64,000 nucleotides of DNA from Proteus terrae subsp. cibarius (GCF_011045835.1 NZ_CP047349.1:1054001-1118000); one strand, 5' to 3'. Shown: positions 45,341-55,518, numbered from the stretch's first letter. Notes: a model not told the origin generated them from the sequence alone. Translations and numbers: made by a program.

Positions 45341-46209
45341 TGTCTATTTTAATTGATAAGAATACCAAAGTAATTTGCCAAGGCTTCACTGGTAGCCAAG
45401 GAACATTCCACTCTGAGCAAGCTATTGCTTATGGTACGCAAATGGTCGGTGGTGTTACGCCGGGTAAAGGCGGTACTACGCACTTAGGTTTACCTGTATT
45501 CAATACAGTACGTGAAGCCGTTGAAGCAACAGGTGCAACGGCGACAGTTATCTATGTACCTGCACCATTTTGTAAAGATTCAATCTTAGAAGCGATTGAT
45601 GCAGGCATTAAACTAATTATTACTATTACAGAAGGTATTCCTACACTGGATATGCTGACTGTTAAAGTTAAGTTAGATGAAGCTGGCGTACGTATGATTG
45701 GCCCTAACTGTCCGGGTGTTATCACTCCGGGTGAATGTAAGATTGGCATTATGCCAGGTCATATTCACTTACCAGGTAAAGTAGGTATTGTATCTCGTTC
45801 AGGTACATTAACTTATGAAGCTGTTAAGCAAACAACGGATGTTGGTTTAGGTCAATCAACCTGTGTTGGTATTGGTGGAGACCCAATTCCGGGTTCTAAC
45901 TTTATTGATATTCTGAAGCTATTCCAAGAAGATCCACAAACAGAAGCGATTGTGATGATTGGTGAAATCGGTGGTACAGCGGAAGAAGAAGCGGCTGCTT
46001 ATATCAAAGATCATGTCACTAAGCCTGTAGTCGGTTATATTGCTGGTGTAACAGCGCCTAAAGGCAAACGTATGGGACATGCGGGTGCAATTATTGCTGG
46101 TGGTAAAGGTACTGCAGATGAGAAATTCGCTGCCCTTGAAGCTGCAGGTGTTAAAACAGTTCGTAGCTTAGCCGATATCGGTGAAGCGATTAAATCACTG
46201 ATCAAATAA
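45340..46209 (+). CDS. sucD: Succinyl-CoA synthetase alpha subunit
   Basis: SucD binds CoA and carries the phosphorylated histidine. The 289-residue protein has the CoA-binding Rossmann start [34 protein letters not shown], and the active-site His in [18 protein letters not shown]. Last gene of sdhCDAB-sucABCD, ended by the terminator at 46250. In E. coli the 3' end of this transcript yields the small RNA SdhX; the same could happen here, but I see no sequence match I can vouch for. Confidence 0.98.
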   Translation: MSILIDKNTKVICQGFTGSQGTFHSEQAIAYGTQMVGGVTPGKGGTTHLGLPVFNTVREAVEATGATATVIYVPAPFCKDSILEAIDAGIKLIITITEGIPTLDMLTVKVKLDEAGVRMIGPNCPGVITPGECKIGIMPGHIHLPGKVGIVSRSGTLTYEAVKQTTDVGLGQSTCVGIGGDPIPGSNFIDILKLFQEDPQTEAIVMIGEIGGTAEEEAAAYIKDHVTKPVVGYIAGVTAPKGKRMGHAGAIIAGGKGTADEKFAALEAAGVKTVRSLADIGEAIKSLIK

Positions 46210-46249
46210 GTAACAATTCTGTTAATAATTTCAGATTGATACTATCTCG

Positions 46250-46286
46250 AATGTCAGTTTCTAAAAAAGGAGCTGGCATTTTTTAT
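46250..46286 (+). terminator. Terminator of the sdh-suc operon
   Basis: AATGTCAG pairs with CTGGCATT (one G-T pair) around a 15-base loop, followed by six T. Confidence 0.8.
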
Positions 46287-47383
46287 TTTTAGTTTCATTT
46301 AAAAAGCTATATCAATAGTTAATATTGTAATTAACACATCAATATCCTACCTGAATTTATTCTAATAAACTGTTTTATATTGTTTTTTTTGAAAATTGAT
46401 CTGTATGCGAAATATTATTTCTCTATTTATTAACGTTCTTGTGACGCCTAAAAGTAATGATATAAGCTATGAATAGATACCCTAAATTGTTAAAAATAAT
46501 ATTTTAAATGCATGTTTTTAGTAAAAAAGAGCATTAACAGAAAAAATGATCACTTATTTTATGCTGTTCGCAATATAGGTACTTCTATAAATATCGTAAT
46601 AATTAGCTTTAAACCTGTACTAGGATCACGCTGTAACACTGATTTTTACTAAGAAAATAGACTTTTAAACATGTTAATGAATGTATGAGGAATAGGGGAG
46701 ATAGGGTCTTTAATGGCAAAAAATATCTTTTTATTATGTTAGAACATCAAAATGACGATTAAAGGGGAATTATGATCTCCTTATTACTATAAGAATCGAT
46801 AATAAGAAGTTGGTTAGTACCTTGAAAATCACTTTGTTTGAATACGAAAACACAATGAAAGATTTTTTTATTTTTTCTTGCTATCTTTCAATGAATGACT
46901 TGCTTTTTTTATTATCTTATTGATTATAATGATATTTTATTTTTCACATTAATAGCAATTTTACGTTCTATTTGTTAAGTACAGATTTATTGCATTTCAT
47001 TTATCTAGAATAAAAGAGAAACTAAAAAATAAATAATATTAAAAATTGACAATCAAGATTGGACTTTTTATATATATTTATTAGATAAAATAATAGAGTG
47101 ATTTTTTTTATATTTACATTTTTGTAAATTTCAACTTATTAATTAATAGATTATTTTTTTAAAATATTTATTATTTACCTGCAAAAAAATGGAATTGATA
47201 TTAAAATTAATAAAACACAATTAAAAGTGTTTATTTTTAAGTCTTTTATGAAAATAAAAAGTTAATTTTATTATGGAAAATATAAGGAGGTAAATTACAC
47301 TTAAAAATAAAAACAACATCGCATTAACACAATGGTAACTATTGGGTAATTTATTCGCAACTAGTTAACATTAAAGTGTTTTT
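46287..47383. other. Long AT-rich gene-free region before cydA
   Basis: About 1.1 kb with no believable gene on either strand and strongly AT-rich throughout, with many A and T tracts. In E. coli this junction holds the mng genes; none is left here. It could be a relic of lost genes, an H-NS-bound region or a very long cydA leader. AAGGAGGT at 47284-47291 has no start codon at the right distance. Confidence 0.6.
47046..47074 (+). promoter_or_regulatory. Near-consensus sigma-70 promoter without a nearby gene
   Basis: TTGACA, exactly 17 bases, then TATATA. No reading frame follows before cydA 620 bases on. It may start a long cydA leader or a non-coding RNA, or be a chance match in AT-rich DNA. 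Confidence 0.5.
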
Positions 47384-47397
47384 TTGATGTGGGTCAA
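47384..47397. promoter_or_regulatory. Candidate FNR site upstream of cydA, with ArcA-like site
   Basis: TTGAT-GTGG-GTCAA matches the FNR consensus TTGAT-N4-ATCAA at nine of ten positions. GTTAACATTAA (47364-47374), just before it, resembles the ArcA recognition core. Both regulators control cydAB in E. coli in response to oxygen. Confidence 0.6.
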
Positions 47398-47694
47398 GTT
47401 ATTAATTGTGGCAAAAATTTCTGAATATGCTTAAATTGGCACACGATCAAATATGCTGTTACAAACCTAAAAGTCGTATTGTTGACCTAAGCTCAGAATT
47501 CAAATCTGGGTCACGCAAAATATATTTATTATATGTAAATATAAGCGTACTATTTGTAAGGTATTGTGTTTTTGGTCTTTAATATTCGTTGTTGTTTTTA
47601 GAGGCATTTATTGCTGGTAGTTATGAGGCTTTATAATTTAATAAAGTCGGGTTGCCGCAAGTCGGTGTCTTCCTGCTAGGAGCAAGGAGTCAAG

Positions 47695-49260
47695 ATGTTT
47701 GATATTGTCGAACTGTCACGGTTACAGTTTGCCTTAACAGCAATGTATCACTTCCTGTTTGTCCCATTAACGCTGGGTATGGCGTTTATGCTGGCAATCA
47801 TGGAAACGATATATGTTCTGTCGGGTAAACAAGTTTACAAAGATATGACAAAGTTCTGGGGTAAGTTATTTGGTATTAACTTTGCTCTGGGTGTCGCAAC
47901 TGGGTTGACCATGGAGTTCCAATTTGGTACTAACTGGTCATATTTCTCTCATTACGTCGGTGATATCTTCGGTGCGCCTTTAGCAATCGAAGGTCTGATG
48001 GCGTTCTTCTTAGAATCAACTTTCGTTGGATTGTTCTTCTTTGGCTGGGATCGCTTAGGTAAGAAGCAGCACTTGATGGTAACTTGGTTAGTTGCTTTCG
48101 GTTCTAACTTCTCTGCTCTGTGGATCCTTGTTGCGAATGGTTGGATGCAAAACCCTGTCGCTGCAGACTTTAACTTTGAAACCATGCGAATGGAAATGTT
48201 GAGTTTTGCTGATCTGGTTTTAAACCCTGTCGCTCAAGTTAAATTTGTTCACACCGTTGCTGCTGGTTACTGTACTGGTGCATTCTTTGTTCTGGGTATC
48301 AGCTCTTACTACCTGCTCAAAGGTCGTGATATCGGTTTTGCAAAACGTTCTTTCGCAGTTGCTGCTACTTTTGGTATCGCTGCTGTATTATCTGTTATCG
48401 TACTGGGTGATGAATCTGGTTACGAAATGGGTGACGTACAGAAAACCAAACTGGCTGCAATTGAAGGTGAATGGCATACAGAAGCAGCTCCAGCTGCATT
48501 TAATCTGATTGCATTCCCTAACCAAGAAAAAATGGAAAACTCGTTTGCATTACAAATCCCTTATGTCATGGGTATTATTGCAACACGTTCTTTCGATACG
48601 CCTGTATTAGGTCTTAATGATCTGATGGGTCAGCATGAAGTTCGTATTCGTAACGGTATGAAAGCTTACGAATTATTAAGCGAATTACGCGCAGGTAATA
48701 CTGATCCTGCTATTCGTGCTGCATTTAATGACGCTAAACAAGATTTAGGCTACGGCTTACTACTGAAGCGTTATACTGAAAATGTTGTCGATGCAACAGA
48801 AGAACAAATCAAATCTGCTGCAAAAGACACTATTCCTAATGTCGCACCACTATTCTGGTCATTCCGTATCATGGTTGCCGCAGGCTTCCTGATGTTACTG
48901 GTTGTTGCGATTTCCTTCTGGACAGTTCTGTCTAACCGTATTGGTAACTATAAATGGTTACTACGTGCTGCTCTGTTTAGTATTCCATTACCGTGGATTG
49001 CAGTTGAAGCAGGTTGGTTTGTTGCAGAATATGGACGTCAACCATGGGCGATTGGTGAAATCCTGCCTACGGCTGTAGCAACTTCTTCACTGACACAGGC
49101 TGATATCCTAGTATCTATGGGTCTTATCTGTGGTCTGTACACACTGTTCCTAGTTGCTGAAATGTTCCTGATGTTCAAATTTGGTCGCCTTGGGCCGAGT
49201 AGCCTGAAGACGGGTCGCTATCACTTTGAACAGAAGACAGCTTCTTCTCAAAGTAAGTAA
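47695..49260 (+). CDS. cydA: Cytochrome bd-I ubiquinol oxidase subunit I
   Basis: CydA binds hemes b558, b595 and d and oxidises ubiquinol at low oxygen. It has 521 residues and nine predicted membrane helices. The heme-ligand His is in [18 protein letters not shown], and [15 protein letters not shown] carries the second His. The long Q-loop runs from about residue 255 to 390, and the signature [13 protein letters not shown] is present. AAGGAGTCAAG is a strong ribosome site. First gene of cydABX-ybgE. Confidence 0.98.
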   Translation: MFDIVELSRLQFALTAMYHFLFVPLTLGMAFMLAIMETIYVLSGKQVYKDMTKFWGKLFGINFALGVATGLTMEFQFGTNWSYFSHYVGDIFGAPLAIEGLMAFFLESTFVGLFFFGWDRLGKKQHLMVTWLVAFGSNFSALWILVANGWMQNPVAADFNFETMRMEMLSFADLVLNPVAQVKFVHTVAAGYCTGAFFVLGISSYYLLKGRDIGFAKRSFAVAATFGIAAVLSVIVLGDESGYEMGDVQKTKLAAIEGEWHTEAAPAAFNLIAFPNQEKMENSFALQIPYVMGIIATRSFDTPVLGLNDLMGQHEVRIRNGMKAYELLSELRAGNTDPAIRAAFNDAKQDLGYGLLLKRYTENVVDATEEQIKSAAKDTIPNVAPLFWSFRIMVAAGFLMLLVVAISFWTVLSNRIGNYKWLLRAALFSIPLPWIAVEAGWFVAEYGRQPWAIGEILPTAVATSSLTQADILVSMGLICGLYTLFLVAEMFLMFKFGRLGPSSLKTGRYHFEQKTASSQSK

Positions 49261-49274
49261 CACAGGAGTCCACT

Positions 49275-50432
49275 ATGTTTGATTATGAAGTATTGCGGTT
49301 TGTTTGGTGGCTACTGGTTGGTATCTTACTGATCGGATTTGCGGTCACCGATGGTTTTGATATGGGTGTCGGTGTGTTACTACGCGTTATCGCGAAAGAT
49401 GACACTGAACGCCGTATTTTAATTAACTCTGTTGCACCTCACTGGGATGGTAACCAAGTATGGTTAATCACAGCAGGTGGTGCATTATTCGCTGCATGGC
49501 CAATGGTTTATGCTGCGGCATTCTCAGGTTTCTATTTCGGTATGATCTTCGTACTGGCGGCATTATTCTTCCGTCCAGTAGGCTTTGACTACCGTTCTAA
49601 ATTAGAATCACCAAAATGGCGTGGCATGTGGGATTGGGGTATCTTTATTGGTAGCTTCGTTCCACCATTAGTTATCGGTGTTGCTTTTGGTAACCTGTTA
49701 CAAGGTGTTCCATTAGAAGTCGATAGTATGCAACGTGTATCTTATAACGGTACGACTAATGCGCTGATTAATCTGTTAAGTCTATTAAACCCATACGGCT
49801 TACTCGCAGGTGTTATTAGTTTAATGATGATCGTTGCACATGGTGCAAGCTATCTTCAAATGCGTACTACTGGTGAGTTACATGAGCGTACTCGTAAAGC
49901 AACTTACATTACCTCTTTAATCACTTTCGTTGCTTTTGCATTAGCAGGCGTGTGGTTAATTTATGGTATTGATGGTTTCGTTATTACAAGTGCTATTGAT
50001 ACCGCAGGTCCTTCATCTCCACTGCTGAAAACAGTTTCTCACGAAGCTGGTGCTTGGATGAATAACTACAACAACTATCCAGTATTATGGGCTCTGCCTG
50101 CATTAGGTCTGTTATGTCCTTTACTGGCGATTGTTGCAACTAAAGCAAATAAAGGTGGTTGGGCATTCCTGTTCACTTCACTGACAATTGCTTGTGTTAT
50201 CCTGACTTGTGGTGTGACTATGTTCCCATTTGTGATGCCTTCAAGCACTTTCCCAGATGTGAGCTTAACAATGTGGGATGCAACTTCTAGCCTGTTTACT
50301 CTTCAGGTAATGACAGTTGTTGCGATTATCTTCGTACCTATCGTTCTCCTTTACACCATCTGGTGTTACTGGAAAATGCATGGTCGCCTCGATAAGAAAT
50401 TTATCGAAGGCAATAATCATACTCTGTACTAA
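49275..50432 (+). CDS. cydB: Cytochrome bd-I ubiquinol oxidase subunit II
   Basis: CydB is the structural partner of CydA. It has 385 residues (E. coli 379) and eight to nine membrane helices. The N-terminus MFDYEVLRFVWWLLVGILLIGFAVTDGFDMGVG is the family signature. WDGNQVWLITAGGALFAAWPM and GATAMFPFVMPSS-like MFPFVMPSSTFPDVSLTMWDA are conserved. It follows cydA by 14 bases. Confidence 0.98.
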   Translation: MFDYEVLRFVWWLLVGILLIGFAVTDGFDMGVGVLLRVIAKDDTERRILINSVAPHWDGNQVWLITAGGALFAAWPMVYAAAFSGFYFGMIFVLAALFFRPVGFDYRSKLESPKWRGMWDWGIFIGSFVPPLVIGVAFGNLLQGVPLEVDSMQRVSYNGTTNALINLLSLLNPYGLLAGVISLMMIVAHGASYLQMRTTGELHERTRKATYITSLITFVAFALAGVWLIYGIDGFVITSAIDTAGPSSPLLKTVSHEAGAWMNNYNNYPVLWALPALGLLCPLLAIVATKANKGGWAFLFTSLTIACVILTCGVTMFPFVMPSSTFPDVSLTMWDATSSLFTLQVMTVVAIIFVPIVLLYTIWCYWKMHGRLDKKFIEGNNHTLY

Positions 50433-50444
50433 GGAGCATAGAGA

Positions 50445-50558
50445 ATGTGGTATTTTGCATGGCTTCTCGGAACGCTCTTCGCTTGTAGTATTGCGGTGAT
50501 CGCAGGACTGGCTTTCGAGCACGCTGAAGCGAAAAAAACTTCAGAAAGTGAAGAATAA
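50445..50558 (+). CDS. cydX: Cytochrome bd-I small subunit CydX
   Basis: A 37-residue membrane protein, too short for most gene callers. It begins MWYFAWLLGTLFACSIAVIA and ends in an acidic tail. E. coli CydX is also 37 residues and starts MWYFAWILGT. CydX stabilises the heme site of the bd oxidase. AAGGAGCATAGAG precedes the ATG. It starts 12 bases after cydB, and its TAA shares one base with the ybgE ATG. Confidence 0.95.
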   Translation: MWYFAWLLGTLFACSIAVIAGLAFEHAEAKKTSESEE

Positions 50559-50842
50559 TGTTGGATAAAAGCTACCAACTACTAGACAAGGGCCCTATTA
50601 GGGCTCTTGTTTTAATCATGGCGTTGGTAATGGCATTTTGTGTCATGTGGGATCCTAGCCGATTTGCAGCGAACACCAGTTCACTAGCAATTTGGCAAGG
50701 GATCCTTCTTATTTGGTCTGTGTGTGCTGGTGCAACTTTTGGTTTAGCATTTCGCCCTAAACATGTTGTCGCAAAATGTTTATTACATCCAATCCCTGCA
50801 ATTATTATTTTAGTTGTTGGGCTAAGTTACTTTTTCTTCTAA
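50558..50842 (+). CDS. ybgE: Cyd operon protein YbgE
   Basis: A 94-residue protein with three membrane segments (ALVLIMALVMAFCVMWDPSRF, LAIWQGILLIWSVCAGATFGLAF, IPAIIILVVGLSYFFF). WDPSRFA and GLAFRPKH are typical of YbgE. It is co-transcribed with cydABX; its role is unclear. It ends at a strong hairpin, where the operon stops. Confidence 0.93.
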   Translation: MLDKSYQLLDKGPIRALVLIMALVMAFCVMWDPSRFAANTSSLAIWQGILLIWSVCAGATFGLAFRPKHVVAKCLLHPIPAIIILVVGLSYFFF

Positions 50843-50843
50843 G

Positions 50844-50891
50844 AAAATACCTTATTTCTGCTCAGTGTATGAGAAAGAAATAAGGTATTTT
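50844..50891. terminator. Terminator of cydABX-ybgE
   Basis: AAAATACCTTATTTC and GAAATAAGGTATTTT are perfect 15-base complements around an 18-base loop. It lies between convergent ybgE and the LysR gene and can serve both. Confidence 0.85.
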
Positions 50892-50933
50892 ATCTCCTAA
50901 CTATTTCTTCTAAATTCTCTCTCACATCTAGCG

Positions 50934-51821
50934 TTATAGCTGGATATTTTCTTTTAAGTAATCAATAAAGAGACGTGTTTTTCTTGGAATATATTCGCTA
51001 TAAGGGAAAATAATATTAACGGATTGTGTTAACAGGGAAACATCAGGAAATAGTACAACTAATTTTTTTTCTAATAACTCTTGTTGAATGTACCAATGTG
51101 GCAAAATAGTCATCCCAGAGTGTGCGAGTACCATTTTTTTTAATGCCACAATGGTATTGGTCTCAAAATAAGCATCTTGAGCTAACTGAGAGAGTAGGGT
51201 ATTAAATTCGGAAGATGATGAAAGCTTACTTTGACGTAAATTACTATTTGCTAAATAAGGAATAGCGCTCAAGTCGTCGATAGTTTTTATTGAGAACTTC
51301 TGCAATAAATCAGGAGAGATAACCAAATTTATCTCATAATCAGCCAGTTTTGTAGATCGGTAATTGCTGTCTTTTAATGTGCCAAGGCGGATCACGAGAT
51401 CAAGTTTATGATTTATTAAGTCCTCAATGGAAGAATTAAACGCATACTGCACTTTTAGCTTTGGATGTAATTGCATAAATTGATTAAGTAACGGCAAAAT
51501 ATAGTGTTCACCAAATTCCGCAGTCGAACTTAGCCGCAACGATCCCTGTAATTCTTGATGTCCTAATCGTGCCTTATCCAATGTTTGTTCTAACTGACTT
51601 AACACGAGGCGGAAATCTTGATAAAGCATTTCACCTGTTTCAGTGAGTGAGAATCGTCGCGTATTACGATTGAGTAATGACGAATCCAATTCTGTTTCTA
51701 ATGCTTTGATATGAATACTTACCATCGATTTACTTAGGCGTAAATATTTTGCTGCTTGAGTAAATGATCCGGTGTCAACAACCGCAATAAAAGAGCGAAT
51801 TCGATCAATTTGGTTTTGCAT
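50934..51821 (-). CDS. LysR-family transcriptional regulator
   Basis: A 295-residue LysR regulator. The N-terminal winged helix-turn-helix reads IRSFIAVVDTGSFTQAAKYLRLSKSMVSIHIKALE. The next stretch (SSLLNRNTRRFSLTETGEMLY) and the effector domain are typical of the subgroup around DsdC/YafC-type regulators. It is divergent from an MFS exporter with an 89-base gap holding two inverted repeats. The trio interrupts the usual ybgE-ybgC junction, which points to gain in this lineage. The effector is unknown. Confidence 0.88.
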   Translation of the reverse strand: MQNQIDRIRSFIAVVDTGSFTQAAKYLRLSKSMVSIHIKALETELDSSLLNRNTRRFSLTETGEMLYQDFRLVLSQLEQTLDKARLGHQELQGSLRLSSTAEFGEHYILPLLNQFMQLHPKLKVQYAFNSSIEDLINHKLDLVIRLGTLKDSNYRSTKLADYEINLVISPDLLQKFSIKTIDDLSAIPYLANSNLRQSKLSSSSEFNTLLSQLAQDAYFETNTIVALKKMVLAHSGMTILPHWYIQQELLEKKLVVLFPDVSLLTQSVNIIFPYSEYIPRKTRLFIDYLKENIQL

Positions 51822-51822
51822 G

Positions 51823-51878
51823 ATTGTTTACTCTGATTAAACAATAAATTCTATTTTGTCAGATAGACGAAATTCGTC
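51823..51878. promoter_or_regulatory. Two inverted repeats in the LysR-MFS gap
   Basis: ATTGTTTA-N7-TAAACAAT (51823-51845) and GACGAA-A-TTCGTC (51866-51878), both perfect. LysR proteins bind dyads in divergent promoters of this kind. The second dyad lies just before the MFS ribosome site. Confidence 0.65.
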
Positions 51879-51910
51879 AATCTTCCGTACTCTATGCGCG
51901 GAGGATTTTT

Positions 51911-53281
51911 ATGACTTACCGCTATCGAATTGCATCTATATTTCTGCTGGGCTTCTTTATAGATTGTATTAATATTTTTATGTCAGCCATTGCATTACCT
52001 GCAATTGCCGATGATATGCAGATCTCTATCGTTTCTGTTACATGGGTTTCAAATAGTTATATTTTGGGATTAACGTTAATTATTCCATTGAGCCACTGGT
52101 TATCCCAACGTTTTGGAATTAAAGCATTGATGGTAACGTCAATGTTGATGTTTAGTCTATCCGTTGCATTAGTGGGATACTCCCACTCTTTTAGTGAACT
52201 TATTTTTTGGCGTTTTATTCAAGGCGTGAGTGGTGGATTGTTAATCCCAATAGGGCAAGCATTAACCTTTCAATATTTTCAAGGATATGAGAGAAGTAAA
52301 ATCTCTACGCTAATTATGGCAATAGCTTTAATTGCACCTGCAATATCGCCAACATTAGGCGGATTTATTGTTGATGTTGTTTCGTGGCGTTGGGTTTTTT
52401 ATAGCAATATTCCATTCTCATTGTTAACCGCATTTCTAGCTTTTATCTGGGTAAAAGAGCCTTTACCTAAAGAAAATTCTATGCCTGATATTAAAGGTAT
52501 CATTCTTATTAGTCTGATCATTGTATCTGGATTGTTCGCGTTATCTGCTTATGGTGAATACCACTCAACATTATTTGCTTTAGTGATTGCCGTATTCTCA
52601 ATAATTTTTGCTGTACTTTATTATTACCATTATCGACACCATTCATCACCGGTTATTAATTTAGCATTATTAAAAAATAGAAATCTATCACTCTCTATTT
52701 TTATTTATTACTGTATTCCCGGTGTTTTTACTGGAGTAAATATTCTCGCTATTTTTTATTTACAACAATATTTAAAATTTACAGGTCAAGGTACGGGTGT
52801 TTTTATGTTGTTGTATGCACTGGGTGCTTTTATTTCAATGACAATAAGTGGTGCGCTTTATAATAAATTAGGAATGAAACGCTTATTTATTATTGCATTG
52901 CTATTACATAGCATTGGTATTTCTTTATTAATATTTATAAATAGTAGTAGCGATATACTATTACTTATTATTGCTTATCTAATTATTGGTATGGGGGGCG
53001 GGATTGGCGCTAACACCGCACAAACCACGGCGTTGTATGATTTTGGTGCACAAAAATTAGTTCAAGCAAGTGTTATTTGGAATATTAATAGACAGGTTGT
53101 TTTTAGTGTCGGGGCAACTATGGTTGCTATGTTATTTAATATTCTTTCTCTTTTTTATTTACCACAAACAGCTTATAGCATGACTTTTTTAATATGCGCA
53201 TTAATAGGCATATTACCTCTTATTTTATTATTTACATTAAAGAAAAAAGTTATTACGCAGGAAATACAAGATGAATATTAA
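51911..53281 (+). CDS. MFS multidrug transporter, DHA2 (14-TM) type
   Basis: A 456-residue inner-membrane protein with about 14 hydrophobic segments. DHA2 marks include AIALPAIADDMQ after the first segment, WVSNSYILGLTLIIPLSHWLSQRFGIK, and the motif-C-like APAISPTLGGFIVDVVSWRWVFYSNIP. It is related to EmrB/QacA exporters. No membrane-fusion partner (EmrA type) lies beside it. GGAGG gives a good ribosome site. Its codon use is more AT-rich than that of its neighbours, with runs of ATT and TTA. The last 11 bases overlap the next gene. Confidence 0.88.
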   Translation: MTYRYRIASIFLLGFFIDCINIFMSAIALPAIADDMQISIVSVTWVSNSYILGLTLIIPLSHWLSQRFGIKALMVTSMLMFSLSVALVGYSHSFSELIFWRFIQGVSGGLLIPIGQALTFQYFQGYERSKISTLIMAIALIAPAISPTLGGFIVDVVSWRWVFYSNIPFSLLTAFLAFIWVKEPLPKENSMPDIKGIILISLIIVSGLFALSAYGEYHSTLFALVIAVFSIIFAVLYYYHYRHHSSPVINLALLKNRNLSLSIFIYYCIPGVFTGVNILAIFYLQQYLKFTGQGTGVFMLLYALGAFISMTISGALYNKLGMKRLFIIALLLHSIGISLLIFINSSSDILLLIIAYLIIGMGGGIGANTAQTTALYDFGAQKLVQASVIWNINRQVVFSVGATMVAMLFNILSLFYLPQTAYSMTFLICALIGILPLILLFTLKKKVITQEIQDEY

Positions 53282-53678
53282 TATTGACTCAATTATAGAA
53301 AGCATTAAATCTTTGCATGACGAGATTGAAATGGTTTTTACGCAATATCCCCTATCAGTCGATGCTATTACAAAAATAGAAAATCTTTTATCTCAAGAGT
53401 TTTCAATGGTAGGGATCAGTGGAAAAGTAGTGAGTTATGATGATGTTATCGCAATGTTCAGACAAAATGCAGGAAAAAGAAGTGGCCTGAAAATAAAAAC
53501 AGACAATTATAAAATAATTTACCAGTCCGATTGTTTGGCGCTTGTCAGATATCAAGAAACACACAGTGAAAATAAGAAAATTCTTATACGCGAATCTGTG
53601 GCATTATTGAGACGCAATTCTCATGATGAGTGTTGGCAGTGGCACTATCTTCATGAAACACCAATCTCAAATAATTGA
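53271..53678 (+). CDS. NTF2-like / DUF4440 protein
   Basis: A 135-residue protein that fits the SnoaL/DUF4440 NTF2-like fold. A helical start (IESIKSLHDEIEMVF) is followed by beta strands: KIKTDNYKIIYQSDCLALVRYQ, ILIRESVALLRR and WQWHYLHETPI. The W-x-W-x-x-x-H-E-T ending is characteristic. It overlaps the MFS gene by 11 bases, so the two are made together; it could modify or bind the exporter's substrate. No signal peptide. The fold call is moderate and the function is unknown. Confidence 0.7.
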   Translation: MNINIDSIIESIKSLHDEIEMVFTQYPLSVDAITKIENLLSQEFSMVGISGKVVSYDDVIAMFRQNAGKRSGLKIKTDNYKIIYQSDCLALVRYQETHSENKKILIRESVALLRRNSHDECWQWHYLHETPISNN

Positions 53679-53690
53679 TTGATTTATATG

Positions 53691-53718
53691 AAAAACCAGT
53701 TTTTTAACTGGTTTTTTT
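53691..53718 (+). terminator. Terminator of the MFS-DUF4440 unit
   Basis: AAAAACCAGTT and AACTGGTTTTT form an 11-base stem with loop TTTT, followed by further T. Confidence 0.88.
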
Positions 53719-53988
53719 CTGCCATTAAAAATAATACTACTAAATAAGACAATCTATGAATTTCTAATTAGCAAGCATTTTTATGCTGTCTTAATAAAAA
53801 TATTTTTTCTATTCAGAGCACAAAGCATATTGCGTGTTGCAAAGAAGAGTTTATGATTGGCGCCTGAAAACTGTGTTTTCTATTCTTTACGTTACTATGA
53901 TTCCCTTAGAGCGACCTCTTAAGTATAGTTAGGTAACTTATAACTACATTATTTATGGACTTAACTCGGGAAATGTAAAGGAGGTAAT
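53719..53988 (+). other. Region upstream of ybgC
   Basis: About 270 AT-rich bases that must carry the promoter of the ybgC-tolQRAB operon. No consensus promoter stands out. AAAGGAGGTAAT at the end is a near-perfect ribosome site for ybgC. Confidence 0.5.
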
Positions 53989-54384
53989 ATGCAGTTTCTT
54001 TGGCCTGTTCGTGTTTATTATGAAGATACTGATGCCGGTGGTGTTGTTTATCACGCCAGTTATCTGAAGTATTTTGAACGTGCTAGAACTGAACTACTCA
54101 GAGAAAAAGGTTTTCATCAGCATGATTTACGGGAGTATGATCATGTTGTATTTGTTGTACGTAAATTATCAATAGAATATATTGCGCCAGCTCGACTTGA
54201 TAATCTTTTGCAAATAGAAAGTGAAATTACCACATTGCGTGGTGCTTCAATGACATTTTCTCAAAAGATTATTAATGAAGATGGTTGTGTATTGTGTAGC
54301 GCAGAAGTGCTTGTTGTCTGCGTAGATTCATCAAAAATGAAGCCAGTAGCGCTTCCTAAGTCCATTATCGCGGAGTTTAAGTAG
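53989..54384 (+). CDS. ybgC: Acyl-CoA thioesterase YbgC
   Basis: A 131-residue hot-dog-fold thioesterase, first gene of the Tol-Pal operon. The signature [25 protein letters not shown] holds the catalytic Asp and the conserved Tyr-His. [15 protein letters not shown] is also typical. YbgC hydrolyses acyl-CoA or acyl-ACP and associates with phospholipid synthesis at the membrane. AAAGGAGG precedes the ATG. Its TAG shares one base with the GTG of tolQ. Confidence 0.96.
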   Translation: MQFLWPVRVYYEDTDAGGVVYHASYLKYFERARTELLREKGFHQHDLREYDHVVFVVRKLSIEYIAPARLDNLLQIESEITTLRGASMTFSQKIINEDGCVLCSAEVLVVCVDSSKMKPVALPKSIIAEFK

Positions 54385-55070
54385 TGGCTGACATGAATGT
54401 TATCGATCTCTTTCTAAAAGCAGGGCTTTTAGTCAAGTTGATCATGTTGCTTTTAATCGGATTTTCTATTGCATCTTGGGCGATTATTATTCAGCGAACT
54501 AAAGTTCTGAATGCCGCCGATCGTGAAGCTGCAGATTTTGAAGATAAATTCTGGTCAGGTACTGATTTGGCTCGTTTATATAAAGATAGCCAAGCTCGTC
54601 GTGATGAGTTATCTGGCTCAGAGCAAATTTTTCATTCTGGCTTTAAAGAGTTTGCGCGTTTGCATCAAGCAAGCGTTCATGCACCTGATGCGGTTGTTAA
54701 TGGTGCATCAAGGGCAATGCGTGTCTCTTTCAATCGTGAATTAGAATCTTTAGAAAATCATATTCCTTTCCTTGGTACTGTTGGTTCTATCAGTCCATAT
54801 ATTGGTCTGTTCGGTACAGTTTGGGGGATCATGCACGCATTTATTGCATTAGGTAGCGTTAAACAAGCAACATTACAAATGGTCGCCCCCGGCATTGCTG
54901 AAGCTCTAATTGCAACAGCTATCGGTTTATTTGCGGCAATCCCCGCAGTTATGGCTTATAACCGGTTTACGCAGCGTGTAAATAAACTGGAACAAAGTTA
55001 CGATAACTTTATGGAAGAGTTCCTGACGATTTTACATCGCCAAGCTTTTGCCTCCGCAGAAAAGAAATAG
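54384..55070 (+). CDS. tolQ: Tol-Pal system proton channel protein TolQ
   Basis: TolQ is an inner-membrane protein of the ExbB/MotA family; with TolR it uses the proton gradient to energise TolA. The 228-residue protein has three membrane helices ([65 protein letters not shown]). The GTG start, overlapping the ybgC stop, is as in E. coli. tolR follows after 22 bases. Confidence 0.97.
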   Translation: MADMNVIDLFLKAGLLVKLIMLLLIGFSIASWAIIIQRTKVLNAADREAADFEDKFWSGTDLARLYKDSQARRDELSGSEQIFHSGFKEFARLHQASVHAPDAVVNGASRAMRVSFNRELESLENHIPFLGTVGSISPYIGLFGTVWGIMHAFIALGSVKQATLQMVAPGIAEALIATAIGLFAAIPAVMAYNRFTQRVNKLEQSYDNFMEEFLTILHRQAFASAEKK

Positions 55071-55092
55071 TTAACGCAGAAGGAGAGAGCTG

Positions 55093-55518
55093 ATGGCACG
55101 GGGTCGCAGTAGCCGCCGAGGCGTAAAATCAGAGATTAACATTGTTCCTTTGCTAGACGTATTATTAGTGCTGTTACTTATTTTTATGGCAACAGCACCT
55201 ATTATCTCGCAAAGTGTTGAAGTTGATCTTCCTGAAGCAACAGAGACACAAACTGTTTCAAGTAGCGATAACCCTCCTGTAATTGTCGAAGTTGCAGGTG
55301 TTGGGCAATACAACATTCGTGTTGATCAGGAAGTATTAGAATTATTACCACAAGAACAGATTATGGCTGAAGCCAAACGACAATTGGAAAAAAATCCGAA
55401 AGTTGTATTTCTTATTGGCGGTGCTAAAGATGTTCCTTATGATGAGATAATTAAAGCACTCAACATGTTACGTCAAGCAGGTGTTAAATCTGTAGGTTTA
55501 ATGACTCAGCCTATGTAA
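55093..55518 (+). CDS. tolR: Tol-Pal system protein TolR
   Basis: TolR (141 residues) has one membrane helix containing the proton-path Asp in VPLLDVLLVLLLIFM, and a periplasmic domain ending PYDEIIKALNMLRQAGVKSVGLMTQP. It is of the ExbD family. AAGGAGAGAG gives the ribosome site. It lies between tolQ and tolA as in all enterobacteria. Confidence 0.97.
   Translation: MARGRSSRRGVKSEINIVPLLDVLLVLLLIFMATAPIISQSVEVDLPEATETQTVSSSDNPPVIVEVAGVGQYNIRVDQEVLELLPQEQIMAEAKRQLEKNPKVVFLIGGAKDVPYDEIIKALNMLRQAGVKSVGLMTQPM

Noticed and set aside
47284..47310. AAGGAGGT in the gene desert as the ribosome site of a small gene
   Set aside because: No ATG, GTG or TTG lies at a usable distance with an open frame behind it.
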